Source: Lacisediminihabitans profunda
GTDB lineage: Bacteria; Actinomycetota; Actinomycetes; Actinomycetales; Microbacteriaceae
DNA length: 64,000 nucleotides
Assembly: GCF_008040105.1 (NCBI RefSeq)
Contig: NZ_VRMG01000016.1
Location: 1-64,000, forward strand
Direction: 5' to 3'
This document shows positions 35,923-43,526 of the stretch, piece after piece (within the stretch, counting starts at the first letter, position 1; each line of letters begins with the position of its first letter). The notes beneath the pieces were generated by a model. That model made no database searches. It had not been told where the DNA came from and worked only from the letters and a program-made list of their open reading frames with translations. The position numbers and the translations under genes are program-made.

Positions 35923-36504
35923 ATGAATCAACAGGATCTCTTTCTCATGTCCGACGCGGCGCTGCGCGATGTGATCGACATGATCGATCACGACCAGCTG
36001 GCCCAGCCCGCCCCCGCCGAGTGGTCGCGCAAGCCGAACCCGACGCTTCGCGACATCATCGCCTACCACGCGTACGACGAGGCGTGGGTTCCGGATGTGC
36101 TGGCCGGCCGCACCGCGGAGGAGGTCGGCACCCGCCACGACGGGGACCTGCTCGGTGACGACCCGATCGCGAGCTACGACGACATCAACGATGCGGCGAT
36201 GGAGGCCGTGTCCCGCGATCTCGACTTCGACCGGATCGTGCACCTCAGCTACGGCGACTTCTCGCTCGGCGACTACCTTGTGCACACGAGCACCTACCGC
36301 GCCTTCCAGGCCTGGTCCATCGCCCACTCGCTCGGCCTCGACTTCTCCCTGCCCGAGCCTCTCGTCGACGGCCTCTGGCAGATCCTCGGGCCGCAGATCG
36401 CAGACTTCCGCGCCATGGGCGTGTTCCCTCCGGAGGTGCCGGTTCCTGCCGGGTCCGACCCCGAGGTGCAGCTTCTCGGCAAGGTCGGGTATTGGAAGCC
36501 GTGA
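35923..36504 (+). CDS. DinB/maleylpyruvate-isomerase-like (TIGR03086-type) protein
   Basis: A 193-residue helical-bundle protein with LFLMSDAALRDVIDMIDHDQLAQPAPAEWSRKPNPTLRDIIAYHAYDEAWVPDVLAG, the start of the MDMPI_N/DinB fold. Two histidines that could bind a metal are visible (AYHAYDEAW and LVHTSTYRAFQAW). Such proteins are often mycothiol-dependent or of unknown function. Its stop overlaps the cupin start, so the pair is translated together. Confidence 0.78.
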   Translation: MNQQDLFLMSDAALRDVIDMIDHDQLAQPAPAEWSRKPNPTLRDIIAYHAYDEAWVPDVLAGRTAEEVGTRHDGDLLGDDPIASYDDINDAAMEAVSRDLDFDRIVHLSYGDFSLGDYLVHTSTYRAFQAWSIAHSLGLDFSLPEPLVDGLWQILGPQIADFRAMGVFPPEVPVPAGSDPEVQLLGKVGYWKP

Positions 36505-36857
36505 TGCTCGATGCTGGTTCCGCGGTCGCCGCCGTCGATCTCGATCTCGAACTCGAGGCGGTGGCCGGCGAGCAGGTGGTCGCCGGTGAACCGATGACGG
36601 GCTCGGCGGTGCTCTGCACGCGTGGCGCGGGGGACATAGGCGCGGAGGAGATCGGGGTATGGGAGATGACCCCCGGCTCGATGCGCGACGTGGAGTCGGA
36701 CGAGGTCTTCGTGGTGATCGCGGGCCGGGCGACCGTGCGTTTCGACCACGACGGCACCGTTCTGCAGCTCGGCCCGGGAACGGTCGGTCGGCTCGCCGCG
36801 GGACAGCGCACGGTGTGGACGGTCACCGAGACGATTCGCAAGGTCTACATCGCCTAA
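36504..36857 (+). CDS. Cupin-domain protein
   Basis: A 117-residue single cupin of the small DUF861/cupin_3-like kind: EIGVWEMTPGSMRDVESDEVFVVIAGRATVRFD (first motif, without the usual HxH), then QLGPGTVGRLAAGQRTVWTVTETIRKVYIA. The lack of the typical histidines argues against metal catalysis. ATG 36504 overlaps the previous stop (TGATG); GTG 36501 is an alternative. Function unknown; may act with the DinB-like partner. Confidence 0.78.
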   Translation: MLDAGSAVAAVDLDLELEAVAGEQVVAGEPMTGSAVLCTRGAGDIGAEEIGVWEMTPGSMRDVESDEVFVVIAGRATVRFDHDGTVLQLGPGTVGRLAAGQRTVWTVTETIRKVYIA

Positions 36858-36867
36858 ATTGGTGAGC

Positions 36868-37353
36868 ATGCGCATCCACATCGCCACCGATCACGCCGGA
36901 CTCGAATTCAGCACCGACCTTCAGGAGCACCTGCGCTCTGCGGGCCACGAGGTAGTCGACCACGGGCCGACCGTCGTCGATCCGCTCGACGACTACCCGA
37001 GCTTCTGCATCAACGCCGCGCGCGCGGTCGTGGCCGACCAGCGCTCCGGCATCGAGGCGCTGGGCGTGGTCTTCGGCGGGTCGGGCAACGGCGAGCAGAT
37101 GGCGGCGAACAAGGTGCTCGGCGCCCGCGCCGCACTCGTCTGGAATGTGTCGACAGCGTTGCTCGCGCGCCAGCACAACGACGCGAACCTCATCTCGATC
37201 GGTGCCCGCCAGCACACCGTCGACGAGGCCAAGCTCTTCATAGACACGTTCATCGCGGAGCCGTTCTCGGGCGAGGAGCGCCACGTGCGCCGCATCGCGC
37301 AGCTCGCAGAATACGAGGCCACGGGGCTCATCGCCGGCCACGAGATCGACTGA
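36868..37353 (+). CDS. rpiB: Ribose-5-phosphate isomerase B family protein
   Basis: A 161-residue RpiB/LacAB fold: MRIHIATDHAGLEFSTDLQEHL (substrate phosphate region), VVDHGPTVVDPLDDYPSFC, GVVFGGSGNGEQMAANKVLGARAALVWN (the GGSGNG loop carrying the catalytic region) and LARQHNDANLISIGAR. It would interconvert ribulose-5-phosphate and ribose-5-phosphate in the pentose phosphate pathway. The usual catalytic Cys of the CGTG motif is replaced by GSG, as in mycobacterial-type RpiB. ATG 36868 gives the standard N terminus; the next gene begins two bases after the stop. Confidence 0.92.
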   Translation: MRIHIATDHAGLEFSTDLQEHLRSAGHEVVDHGPTVVDPLDDYPSFCINAARAVVADQRSGIEALGVVFGGSGNGEQMAANKVLGARAALVWNVSTALLARQHNDANLISIGARQHTVDEAKLFIDTFIAEPFSGEERHVRRIAQLAEYEATGLIAGHEID

Positions 37354-37355
37354 CC

Positions 37356-38342
37356 GTGCCAGAGGGCCACTCCGTCCACCGCATCGCCCGCCAGTTCGGG
37401 CTGCACTTCGTCGGGCATCCGGTGCGCGTTTCCTCGCCGCAGGGACGCTTCGTGGACGGTGCGGCTCGGCTCGACGGGCACACGATCACCGAGGCCAGGG
37501 CCGTGGGAAAGCAGATGTTCCTCCGCTTCGACAATGACCTGTGGCTGCGGGTGCATCTGGGAATCTACGGCGCCTGGGACTTCGCGGGCGACATCACCGT
37601 CGACGCGACCGTCGCCGCGGCGAACGGTCGGATGGGCCAGACCAACCAGCGAGGAACGGTCGCCGACCAGGACGGCGCGAACGGCTCGGAGAGCTCGCTG
37701 TCGAGCATCGGCGCGCCCCGGCGGACCCGCCTGCGGATGGCGGAGCAGGAGAAACTCGAGGAGCCGATCGACGTCTTTCCGCCGGAGCCGATCGGCGCGG
37801 TGCGGGTGCGGCTGCTCACCGACGATGCCGTGGCGGACCTGCGCGGCCCCACCGCGTGCGAGGTGCTGACGCCCGATCAGGTGGAGGCCACGATCGCGAA
37901 GCTCGGCCCGGACCCGCTCGAGGTGGACGCGGCGGAGGGCGAGGAGCGTTTCGTGAGCGTGGTGCGTCGGAAGCCGACCCCCATCGCCCTCCTGCTCATG
38001 GACCAGGGAGTCGTCAGCGGAATCGGCAACGTCTACCGGGCCGAACTTCTCTTCCGCGCACGTCTCAACCCGCATACTCCGGGCAAGCTGGTTCCGGAGC
38101 AGACGCTGCGGGAGCTGTGGCGCGATTGGACGAGGCTCCTCGCGACGGGCGTCGCGACCGGCCAGATGCTCACCATGGACGACCTCGACCCCGACGACTA
38201 CCGCAAGGCGCTCGCCTCCCGCGACGACCGGCACTGGGTCTATCACCGCGCCGGTCTGCCCTGCCGGGTCTGCGGCACGAACATCGTCATGGAGGAGCTC
38301 GGCGGGCGCAAGCTCTACTGGTGCCCCAGGGACCAGGCATGA
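37356..38342 (+). CDS. Fpg/Nei-type DNA glycosylase-AP lyase
   Basis: A 328-residue base-excision repair enzyme starting at GTG 37356. PEGHSVHRIARQFG gives the N-terminal Pro2 nucleophile and Glu3, as in Nei. The helix-two-turn-helix has IALLLMDQGVVSGIGNVYRAELLFRA. A long insert (residues about 90-140) is typical of actinobacterial Nei2. The zinc-finger end reads C-x2-C-x16-C-x2-D, so the fourth Cys is an Asp. It overlaps the next gene by four bases. Confidence 0.92.
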   Translation: MPEGHSVHRIARQFGLHFVGHPVRVSSPQGRFVDGAARLDGHTITEARAVGKQMFLRFDNDLWLRVHLGIYGAWDFAGDITVDATVAAANGRMGQTNQRGTVADQDGANGSESSLSSIGAPRRTRLRMAEQEKLEEPIDVFPPEPIGAVRVRLLTDDAVADLRGPTACEVLTPDQVEATIAKLGPDPLEVDAAEGEERFVSVVRRKPTPIALLLMDQGVVSGIGNVYRAELLFRARLNPHTPGKLVPEQTLRELWRDWTRLLATGVATGQMLTMDDLDPDDYRKALASRDDRHWVYHRAGLPCRVCGTNIVMEELGGRKLYWCPRDQA

Positions 38343-38953
38343 GGCGCACGCCAGCCTTCCTGCTCGAGGATGAGGCCGAGGTCAAGAGGCTCATCCGGGA
38401 GAACCCGTGGGCCACGATCGTGTCGAGCACGGCGACCGGGATCGTCGCCTCGCACTACCCGGTGGTGCTCGAGGAGGACGCGGACGGCATCAGCATCGTG
38501 AGCCACGTCGGGCGACCGGACGAGCAGTTGCACGAGCTGGGGCGGCACGAGGTGCTGGTGATCATCCAGGGTCCACACGGCTACATCTCGCCCGGCTGGT
38601 ACGGGGCGGTCCCGGCCGTCCCCACCTGGAATCACGTGACCGCTCACCTCTACGGCACCCCCGAAATCCTCTCCGACGAGGAGAACTACCGCGTGCTCGG
38701 CGACCTCGTGGACTTCTTCGAGAACCGGATGCCGCATCCGGCACGGCTCGAACAGAACGAGGAATACGCCAGGCGGATCGTGCACGGCACGGCGGGCTTC
38801 CGCCTGCGGGTGACGCGCTTCGATGCGCGGCTCAAACTCAGCCAGAACAAGTCGCCCGAGGTCGTCGCGACAATCATCGACGAGCTCGAGCACGGCGCGA
38901 ACTACGCCCAACCCGCTCTCGCGCGCGAGATGAGACGGGTGCACGGCGAATGA
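38339..38953 (+). CDS. FMN-binding negative transcriptional regulator (PaiB-like)
   Basis: A 204-residue protein of the PaiB/FMN-binding split-barrel family: RRTPAFLLEDEAEVKRLIRENPWATIVSS, HVGRPDEQLHELGRHEVLVIIQGPHGYISPGWYG and VPTWNHVTAHLYG, the family signature. Bacillus PaiB is linked to negative control of degradative functions, but members without DNA-binding evidence are common; an oxidoreductase role with FMN is possible. Overlaps the glycosylase before it and the amidohydrolase after it, each by four bases. Confidence 0.88.
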   Translation: MRRTPAFLLEDEAEVKRLIRENPWATIVSSTATGIVASHYPVVLEEDADGISIVSHVGRPDEQLHELGRHEVLVIIQGPHGYISPGWYGAVPAVPTWNHVTAHLYGTPEILSDEENYRVLGDLVDFFENRMPHPARLEQNEEYARRIVHGTAGFRLRVTRFDARLKLSQNKSPEVVATIIDELEHGANYAQPALAREMRRVHGE

Positions 38954-40416
38954 GCATTGTGCTGCGCAACGCGCGGATTGTCGGCGCGGGCGCGCCTCCC
39001 ACCGACCTGCTCGTGTCCGACGGATCGATTTCGGCGATCGGCGGCGAGCTGTCGGGTGACGAGTCCGTCGACCTCGGCGGCCGGTTCGTGATCCCGGGCC
39101 TGTGGGACAACCACGTCCATCTCACTCAGCATGCCCTCGCCCAGCGCCGGGTCGATCTCTCGACCGCGACATCCGCCGCCGAGGCCGCCCGAGTGATGGG
39201 CGAGGCGTTCCGCACGGCTCCGCCGGAGGCCGGGCTTCCGCTCGTGGGGTTCGGCTTTCGCGATGGGTTGTGGCCGGATGCGCCCTCCGCCGCGCTGCTC
39301 GATTCGCAGGTGGACACCGTGCCCGTGGTACTCGTGAGCGGTGACCTGCACTGCTGCTGGCTCAACTCCGCCGCTCTCGGGCGGTTCGGGTATGCCGGCC
39401 GCTCGACCGGAATCCTCCGTGAGGACGAGGCCTTCCCGGTCACGGCCGCGCTCCAGGACGTGCCTGACGCCGTGCTCGACGCGTGGGTGAGCGAGGCCGC
39501 GCGGGCGGCGGCCGGCCGCGGCGTGGTGGGCGTAGTGGACTTCGAGATGGCGGACAACATCCCGGTCTGGGGTCGCCGATTCGCCGCGGGATTCGATTCG
39601 CTGCGGATCTCAGCAGGCGTCTACACCGAGCACCTCGAGGCGGCGATCGCCGCCGGGCGGTTCACCGGCGAGGTGATCGCGGGAACGGGCGGCCTGCTCA
39701 CGATGGGACCGTTCAAGGTGCTCATCGACGGCTCGCTCAACACCCGTACCGCCTACTGCGCGCACGTCTACCCGGGCCTCGAGCACTCCGATCGCCCGAA
39801 CGGCATCCTGACGGTGCCGGGGGACGAGCTCACCGATCTGATGATGCGAGCATCCGGCGCCGGGTTACTCCCCGCCGTTCACGCCATCGGCGACGAAGCC
39901 AACCGCATCGCCCTCGACGCGTTCCAGGCGGTCGGATGCCGCGGTCGAATCGAGCACGCCCAGCTGCTGCTCGACGCAGACCTGCCGCGCTTCGCCGCCC
40001 TCGGCGTGGCGGCGAGCGTGCAGCCCGAACAGGCCATGGACGACCGCGGCGTCGCCGACCGATACTGGGCCGGACGCACCGGCCGGGCCTTCGTGCTGCG
40101 CAGCCTCCTCGATGCCGGGGCGCAGCTGCTCCTCGGGTCGGATGCCCCGGTCGCTCCGCTCGACCCGTGGGTGACCATGGCGGCTGCGGTCGGACGTTCC
40201 CGCGACGGGCTGGAGCCGTGGCATCCGGAGCAGGCGATCTCGGCGGCCGAGGCGCTCGTGGCGTCCACAAACGGCCGTTCGCGCGTGGCGGTCGGCGAGG
40301 ACGCGGATCTCGTGGTCCTGGATCTCGACCCCCTCGTGGCCGCGCCCGACGCCCTCCGCCGCATGCCGGTCGCCGCGACGATGCTCGCCGGAAGCTGGAC
40401 CTTCTCGGCCCTCTAG
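38950..40416 (+). CDS. Amidohydrolase (YtcJ-like, DUF1446/exoenzyme-regulatory type)
   Basis: A 488-residue metal-dependent amidohydrolase. The metal site DNHVHL lies near residue 54, with further ligands in KVLIDGSLNTRTAYC, AVHAIGDEANRIALDAF (His) and GSDAPVAPLDPWVTMAAAV (Asp). It matches the large YtcJ-type group whose substrates are mostly unknown. ATG 38950 overlaps the PaiB-like gene. The last 35 codons have a close copy at 2225-2331, and repeat island B begins 22 bases after the stop. Confidence 0.88.
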   Translation: MSIVLRNARIVGAGAPPTDLLVSDGSISAIGGELSGDESVDLGGRFVIPGLWDNHVHLTQHALAQRRVDLSTATSAAEAARVMGEAFRTAPPEAGLPLVGFGFRDGLWPDAPSAALLDSQVDTVPVVLVSGDLHCCWLNSAALGRFGYAGRSTGILREDEAFPVTAALQDVPDAVLDAWVSEAARAAAGRGVVGVVDFEMADNIPVWGRRFAAGFDSLRISAGVYTEHLEAAIAAGRFTGEVIAGTGGLLTMGPFKVLIDGSLNTRTAYCAHVYPGLEHSDRPNGILTVPGDELTDLMMRASGAGLLPAVHAIGDEANRIALDAFQAVGCRGRIEHAQLLLDADLPRFAALGVAASVQPEQAMDDRGVADRYWAGRTGRAFVLRSLLDAGAQLLLGSDAPVAPLDPWVTMAAAVGRSRDGLEPWHPEQAISAAEALVASTNGRSRVAVGEDADLVVLDLDPLVAAPDALRRMPVAATMLAGSWTFSAL

Positions 40417-40438
40417 CCGTGCCGCTCGTGCGCGGCAC

Positions 40439-40924
40439 GTTGTGCAGGACACCCTGTGCAGGACACCTTCTGCTTTCTGCAGGACGCGGCCCGGTTGCCC
40501 CGGTGCCCGCCCTACAGACTCCAGTTCTGCAGGACACGTTCTGCAGGACAGGGACCGGGTGCCCACCCCGCAGACTCCCGTTATGCAGGACGGCCTGTGC
40601 AGGACAGCCCGCGCCGAGCCGCGCCGCACGCATCGCCGTCGGTCGAGTTGTGCAGGACGGTCACCGACCTGGCTTCGGTCTTCAGCGGGCTGTGCAGAAC
40701 GCGCAACCTCCACCCTGTTCTCTGCTCCGTGTCCTTCCGATGTCCCGCAGAGACTGTCCTGCACAACGTGTTGTCGGGCGTGCAGCGTCCTGCAGAACGT
40801 GTCCTGCAGAACTGGAGTCTGTGGGGTGGGCGGGCGTGTGGCGGGAGGAGGTCCTGCGCAACGAGTCGTTTGGGTGAGCAGTGCGTCCTGCACAACGCGT
40901 CCTGCACAACCCGTCCCGCACAAC
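40439..40924. repeat. Repeat island B: oppositely oriented TGCAGGAC elements
   Basis: Eight exact TGCAGGAC copies in plus orientation (from 40443 to about 40657) are followed by five exact GTCCTGCA copies (from about 40756 to 40907) plus near-matches such as GTCCTGCGCAAC and GTCCCGCACAAC. Most fit GTTNTGCAGGAC. The extended form with CAGACTCCAGTT occurs at about 40513 and 40563, and inverted at about 40809. The gap 40417-41030 contains no supported gene; 40925-41030 holds the promoter side of the histidine kinase gene. Island A has the same two-halved layout. Confidence 0.85.
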
Positions 40925-41030
40925 CCGGCCCAAACGCGAGCGAGGAACCGCAAGGCCGGGGGTAAACCCCACCACGTATCCGTGAGCCAGCCGGGTGGGC
41001 GAGCGGGGAAGCACTCGCGATGCTGGAGCT

Positions 41031-42428
41031 ATGACAATCACCGACACCGCCCCTATGACCTCAGAGTCTGGCACTCTGGGTGCTGTGAGCACCCCGCCCT
41101 CGAAACGACCGGCCGCGTACTGGCGACTGTGGAGGAAAGTTCCCCGAGAGCTCGGATTCCTCATCCTCACCCTCCCCATCGCGGTGGTGGGCTTCGCCGT
41201 CGCCGTCACCCTCTTGAGCGCGGGCGCAGGCACCCTCGTCACCTTCTTCATTGGCGCGTTCCTGCTGATCGGGGCGCTCTACGTCTCGCGCGGCTTCGGC
41301 ATCCTCGAGCTCGTGCGCCTCGAGTGGGCGGGCCGTCCACGCATCGAGCGTCCGGAGTGGCAGGATGCCCGCGCACGCGAGGGGTTCTGGGGCTGGCTCC
41401 GATCGGTGCTCGGCAACGGACACTACTGGCTGTACCTGCTCCATACCCTCGTCATCAACTTCGCCATCTCCCTGATCACCTGGGTGATCACCGTGGTCTG
41501 GGTGTCGGTGGGCCTCGGCGCGCTCAGCTACGGACTCTGGTGGCGCACGGTGCCGAAGGGCGACGGCAACTGGTACCTCGCCGATTGGTTGCTCGGGCTT
41601 TTCGGGGCATCGGCCCAGGGCGGCGCTCGAGACGCGCTCGAGGTCGTGTTCACGGCCGCGATCGGCCTCGTCGTGATCGCCACCCTGCCCTTCGTCACCC
41701 GCGGACTCGTGCTGCTCCACCACGTGATCGCTCGCGGGGTACTCGGCGCCTTCCGGTCCGATGCCCTGCAGCGCGAGGTGATCGCTCTCAGCGCGTCGCG
41801 CGGCGCGGCGGTCTCCGCCGAGGGTCACTCGCTGCGTCGCCTCGAGCGAGACATCCACGACGGGCCGCAGCAGCGACTGGTGCGCCTTCAGATGGACCTC
41901 GCCGCCGCCGACCGGCAGCTGGACACCGACCCGCAGAAGGCCCGTGCCCTCATGGCGGAGGCCATGGTTCAGTCGCGAGAGGCCCTGGAAGAGTTGAGGG
42001 CCCTCTCGCGTGGCTTCGCCCCGCCGATCCTGCTCGACCGGGGGCTCGTCGCGGCCCTCGAGTCGCTCACCGTGCGCAGCCCCGTGCCCATCAGGCTCGT
42101 CAACGAATTGGCGGCCGACGTGGATCTACCGCAGGAGATCGAGCGCAACGCCTATTTCGTGGCGAGTGAGCTCCTCACCAACGTGGCCAAGCACGCGTCG
42201 GCGACCGACGTCGAACTGAGGGTCGCGCTGCGCCGAGTGCCGGAGCCGGACTCGACCTGGCTCGACCTCACCGTCACCGACAACGGAACCGGCGGGGCGG
42301 CGGTCACGGACGGGCATGGCCTCGCCGGCCTGGACGAGCGTGTGCGCGGTCTCGGCGGCATCCTCTCCGTCTCGAGCCCCGTCGGCGGTCCGACCAGGGT
42401 GAGCGCGCACCTCCCCGTCACTTACTGA
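41031..42428 (+). CDS. Sensor histidine kinase, NarL-type (HisKA_3)
   Basis: A 465-residue membrane kinase. An N-terminal sensor part with about four membrane helices (residues about 40-90 and 135-225) resembles the PF13796 putative sensor. The phosphoacceptor is His in LRRLERDIHDGPQQRLVRLQ near residue 275. The HATPase domain has ERNAYFVASELLTNVAKHA (N box), DNGTGG and GHGLAGLDERVRGLGG. It partners with the response regulator 48 bases downstream. ATG 41031 has GGAG five bases upstream. Signal unknown; usually envelope or lipid related. Confidence 0.92.
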   Translation: MTITDTAPMTSESGTLGAVSTPPSKRPAAYWRLWRKVPRELGFLILTLPIAVVGFAVAVTLLSAGAGTLVTFFIGAFLLIGALYVSRGFGILELVRLEWAGRPRIERPEWQDARAREGFWGWLRSVLGNGHYWLYLLHTLVINFAISLITWVITVVWVSVGLGALSYGLWWRTVPKGDGNWYLADWLLGLFGASAQGGARDALEVVFTAAIGLVVIATLPFVTRGLVLLHHVIARGVLGAFRSDALQREVIALSASRGAAVSAEGHSLRRLERDIHDGPQQRLVRLQMDLAAADRQLDTDPQKARALMAEAMVQSREALEELRALSRGFAPPILLDRGLVAALESLTVRSPVPIRLVNELAADVDLPQEIERNAYFVASELLTNVAKHASATDVELRVALRRVPEPDSTWLDLTVTDNGTGGAAVTDGHGLAGLDERVRGLGGILSVSSPVGGPTRVSAHLPVTY

Positions 42429-42476
42429 GGCCGGGCCCGACCGGGTCGCGGCCCGGGCGGGCAATAGGGTGGTGTC

Positions 42477-43130
42477 GTGATCGATACCCCCCTGCGCGTT
42501 CTCGTCGCCGACGACTCGGTGCTGTTGCGCGAAGGGCTCGTGCGGGTTCTCGTGGAGGCGGGTCACGAGGTCGTCGGCGCCTTCGCGAACGCCGACCTCC
42601 TGCTGGAACGCCTCGTGGAACTCGCCCCGGACCTCGTCGTGCTCGACGTGCGGATGCCGCCCACCTTTCGCGACGAGGGCGTGCGCGCCGCGATCCGGGC
42701 GAGACAATTGCTGCCAGGGGTCGGGATCCTGCTGCTCTCGCAATATGTCGAGGTGGCCTACGCCCAGGACCTGCTGTCGTCGGGCACCGGTGGCATCGGC
42801 TATCTGCTGAAGGACCGGGTCGCGTCCCTCGACGAGTTGAAGGACGCGATCGAGCGCATCGCGTCTGGCGGCACGGTGCTCGACCCGGAGGTGGTCGCCC
42901 AGCTCATCGGTCGCCGGCACGACCCGCTCGAGAGGCTCACGCCGCGCGAGAGCGAGGTCATCACCCTCATGGCGGAGGGCCGCACCAACGCGGCGATCGC
43001 TGCCCAGCTGGTGATCGGCACGGGCGCAGTCGAGAAGAACGTCACGTCGATCTTCCAGAAGCTGGGACTCGACGATTCGGGCAGCGACCATCGCCGCGTG
43101 CTCGCCGTACTCGCCTGGCTGCAGCGCTAG
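42477..43130 (+). CDS. LuxR/NarL-family response regulator
   Basis: A 217-residue regulator, GTG start at 42477. Receiver domain: acidic pair in LVADDSVLLREGL, phospho-Asp in DLVVLDVRMPPTF (near residue 56), Lys in GYLLKDRVASLDELKDAI. C-terminal LuxR helix-turn-helix: LTPRESEVITLMAEGRTNAAIAAQLVIGTGAVEKNVTSIFQKLGL. Acts with the kinase upstream as a two-component system. Confidence 0.95.
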   Translation: MIDTPLRVLVADDSVLLREGLVRVLVEAGHEVVGAFANADLLLERLVELAPDLVVLDVRMPPTFRDEGVRAAIRARQLLPGVGILLLSQYVEVAYAQDLLSSGTGGIGYLLKDRVASLDELKDAIERIASGGTVLDPEVVAQLIGRRHDPLERLTPRESEVITLMAEGRTNAAIAAQLVIGTGAVEKNVTSIFQKLGLDDSGSDHRRVLAVLAWLQR

Positions 43131-43157
43131 TCGAGGCCGGTGCGGCCCGCCGGTCGA

Positions 43158-43325
43158 TCAGCGAGTGACGGCCGTCGCCCGATCCATGCTCTCGGCGATC
43201 TGGAGTTCCGGGCGCGGTTCCTCCACCTTGTTGGTCCAGTTCGTGCCGTTCCACCAGCGAAGCTGGGGGAGGCCCAGCGGATCGCGGTACCAACCTGCGG
43301 GCACGGAAGTGTCGTTGAGTGACAT
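43158..43325 (-). CDS. DUF2510 miniprotein
   Basis: A 55-residue protein consisting almost only of a DUF2510 domain: PAGWYRDPLGLPQLRWWNGTNWT (residues 9-31) with the conserved GWY, DP and WWNGT positions. In most actinobacterial proteins this domain is an N-terminal module of membrane proteins; here nothing is attached. ATG 43325 with GGAG eight bases upstream decides the start; the longer open frame continues into a repeat. Convergent with the response regulator. Function unknown. Confidence 0.75.
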   Translation of the reverse strand: MSLNDTSVPAGWYRDPLGLPQLRWWNGTNWTNKVEEPRPELQIAESMDRATAVTR

Positions 43326-43364
43326 GGTGAAAGCTCCTGGGGGTGGAGCCCTCTTCGGGGGAGG

Positions 43365-43482
43365 GCCAGTCGGGTGAAAGCACAGCGGGTAGAAGGCACA
43401 GCGGGTGAAGGCACAGCGTTTGAAAGCCCAGCGGGGAACGGGCATGTCGGGTAGAGACCTCTCGGGTGAGGTTGTTTCGACC
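43365..43482. repeat. Degenerate 15-bp tandem repeat upstream of the DUF2510 gene
   Basis: About six imperfect units based on GCACAGCGGGTGAAG run through 43370-43450 and decay to the right (CTCTCGGGTGAGG). They lie between the start of the DUF2510 miniprotein (minus strand) and the stop of the large membrane protein gene, and could form part of the miniprotein leader. Confidence 0.65.
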
Positions 43483-43526
43483 CTAGTCCCCCTTTTAGAG
43501 GACAGGCAGCCCCCGTCTGGGGGGTG

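Noticed and set aside
36859-36867. Upstream TTG start for rpiB
   Set aside because: ATG 36868 gives the conserved RpiB N terminus; the extra residues are not conserved.
40442-40965. Short cysteine/arginine-rich open frames in island B
   Set aside because: They are translations of the TGCAGGAC repeats in several frames and orientations, lack ribosome sites and match no family.
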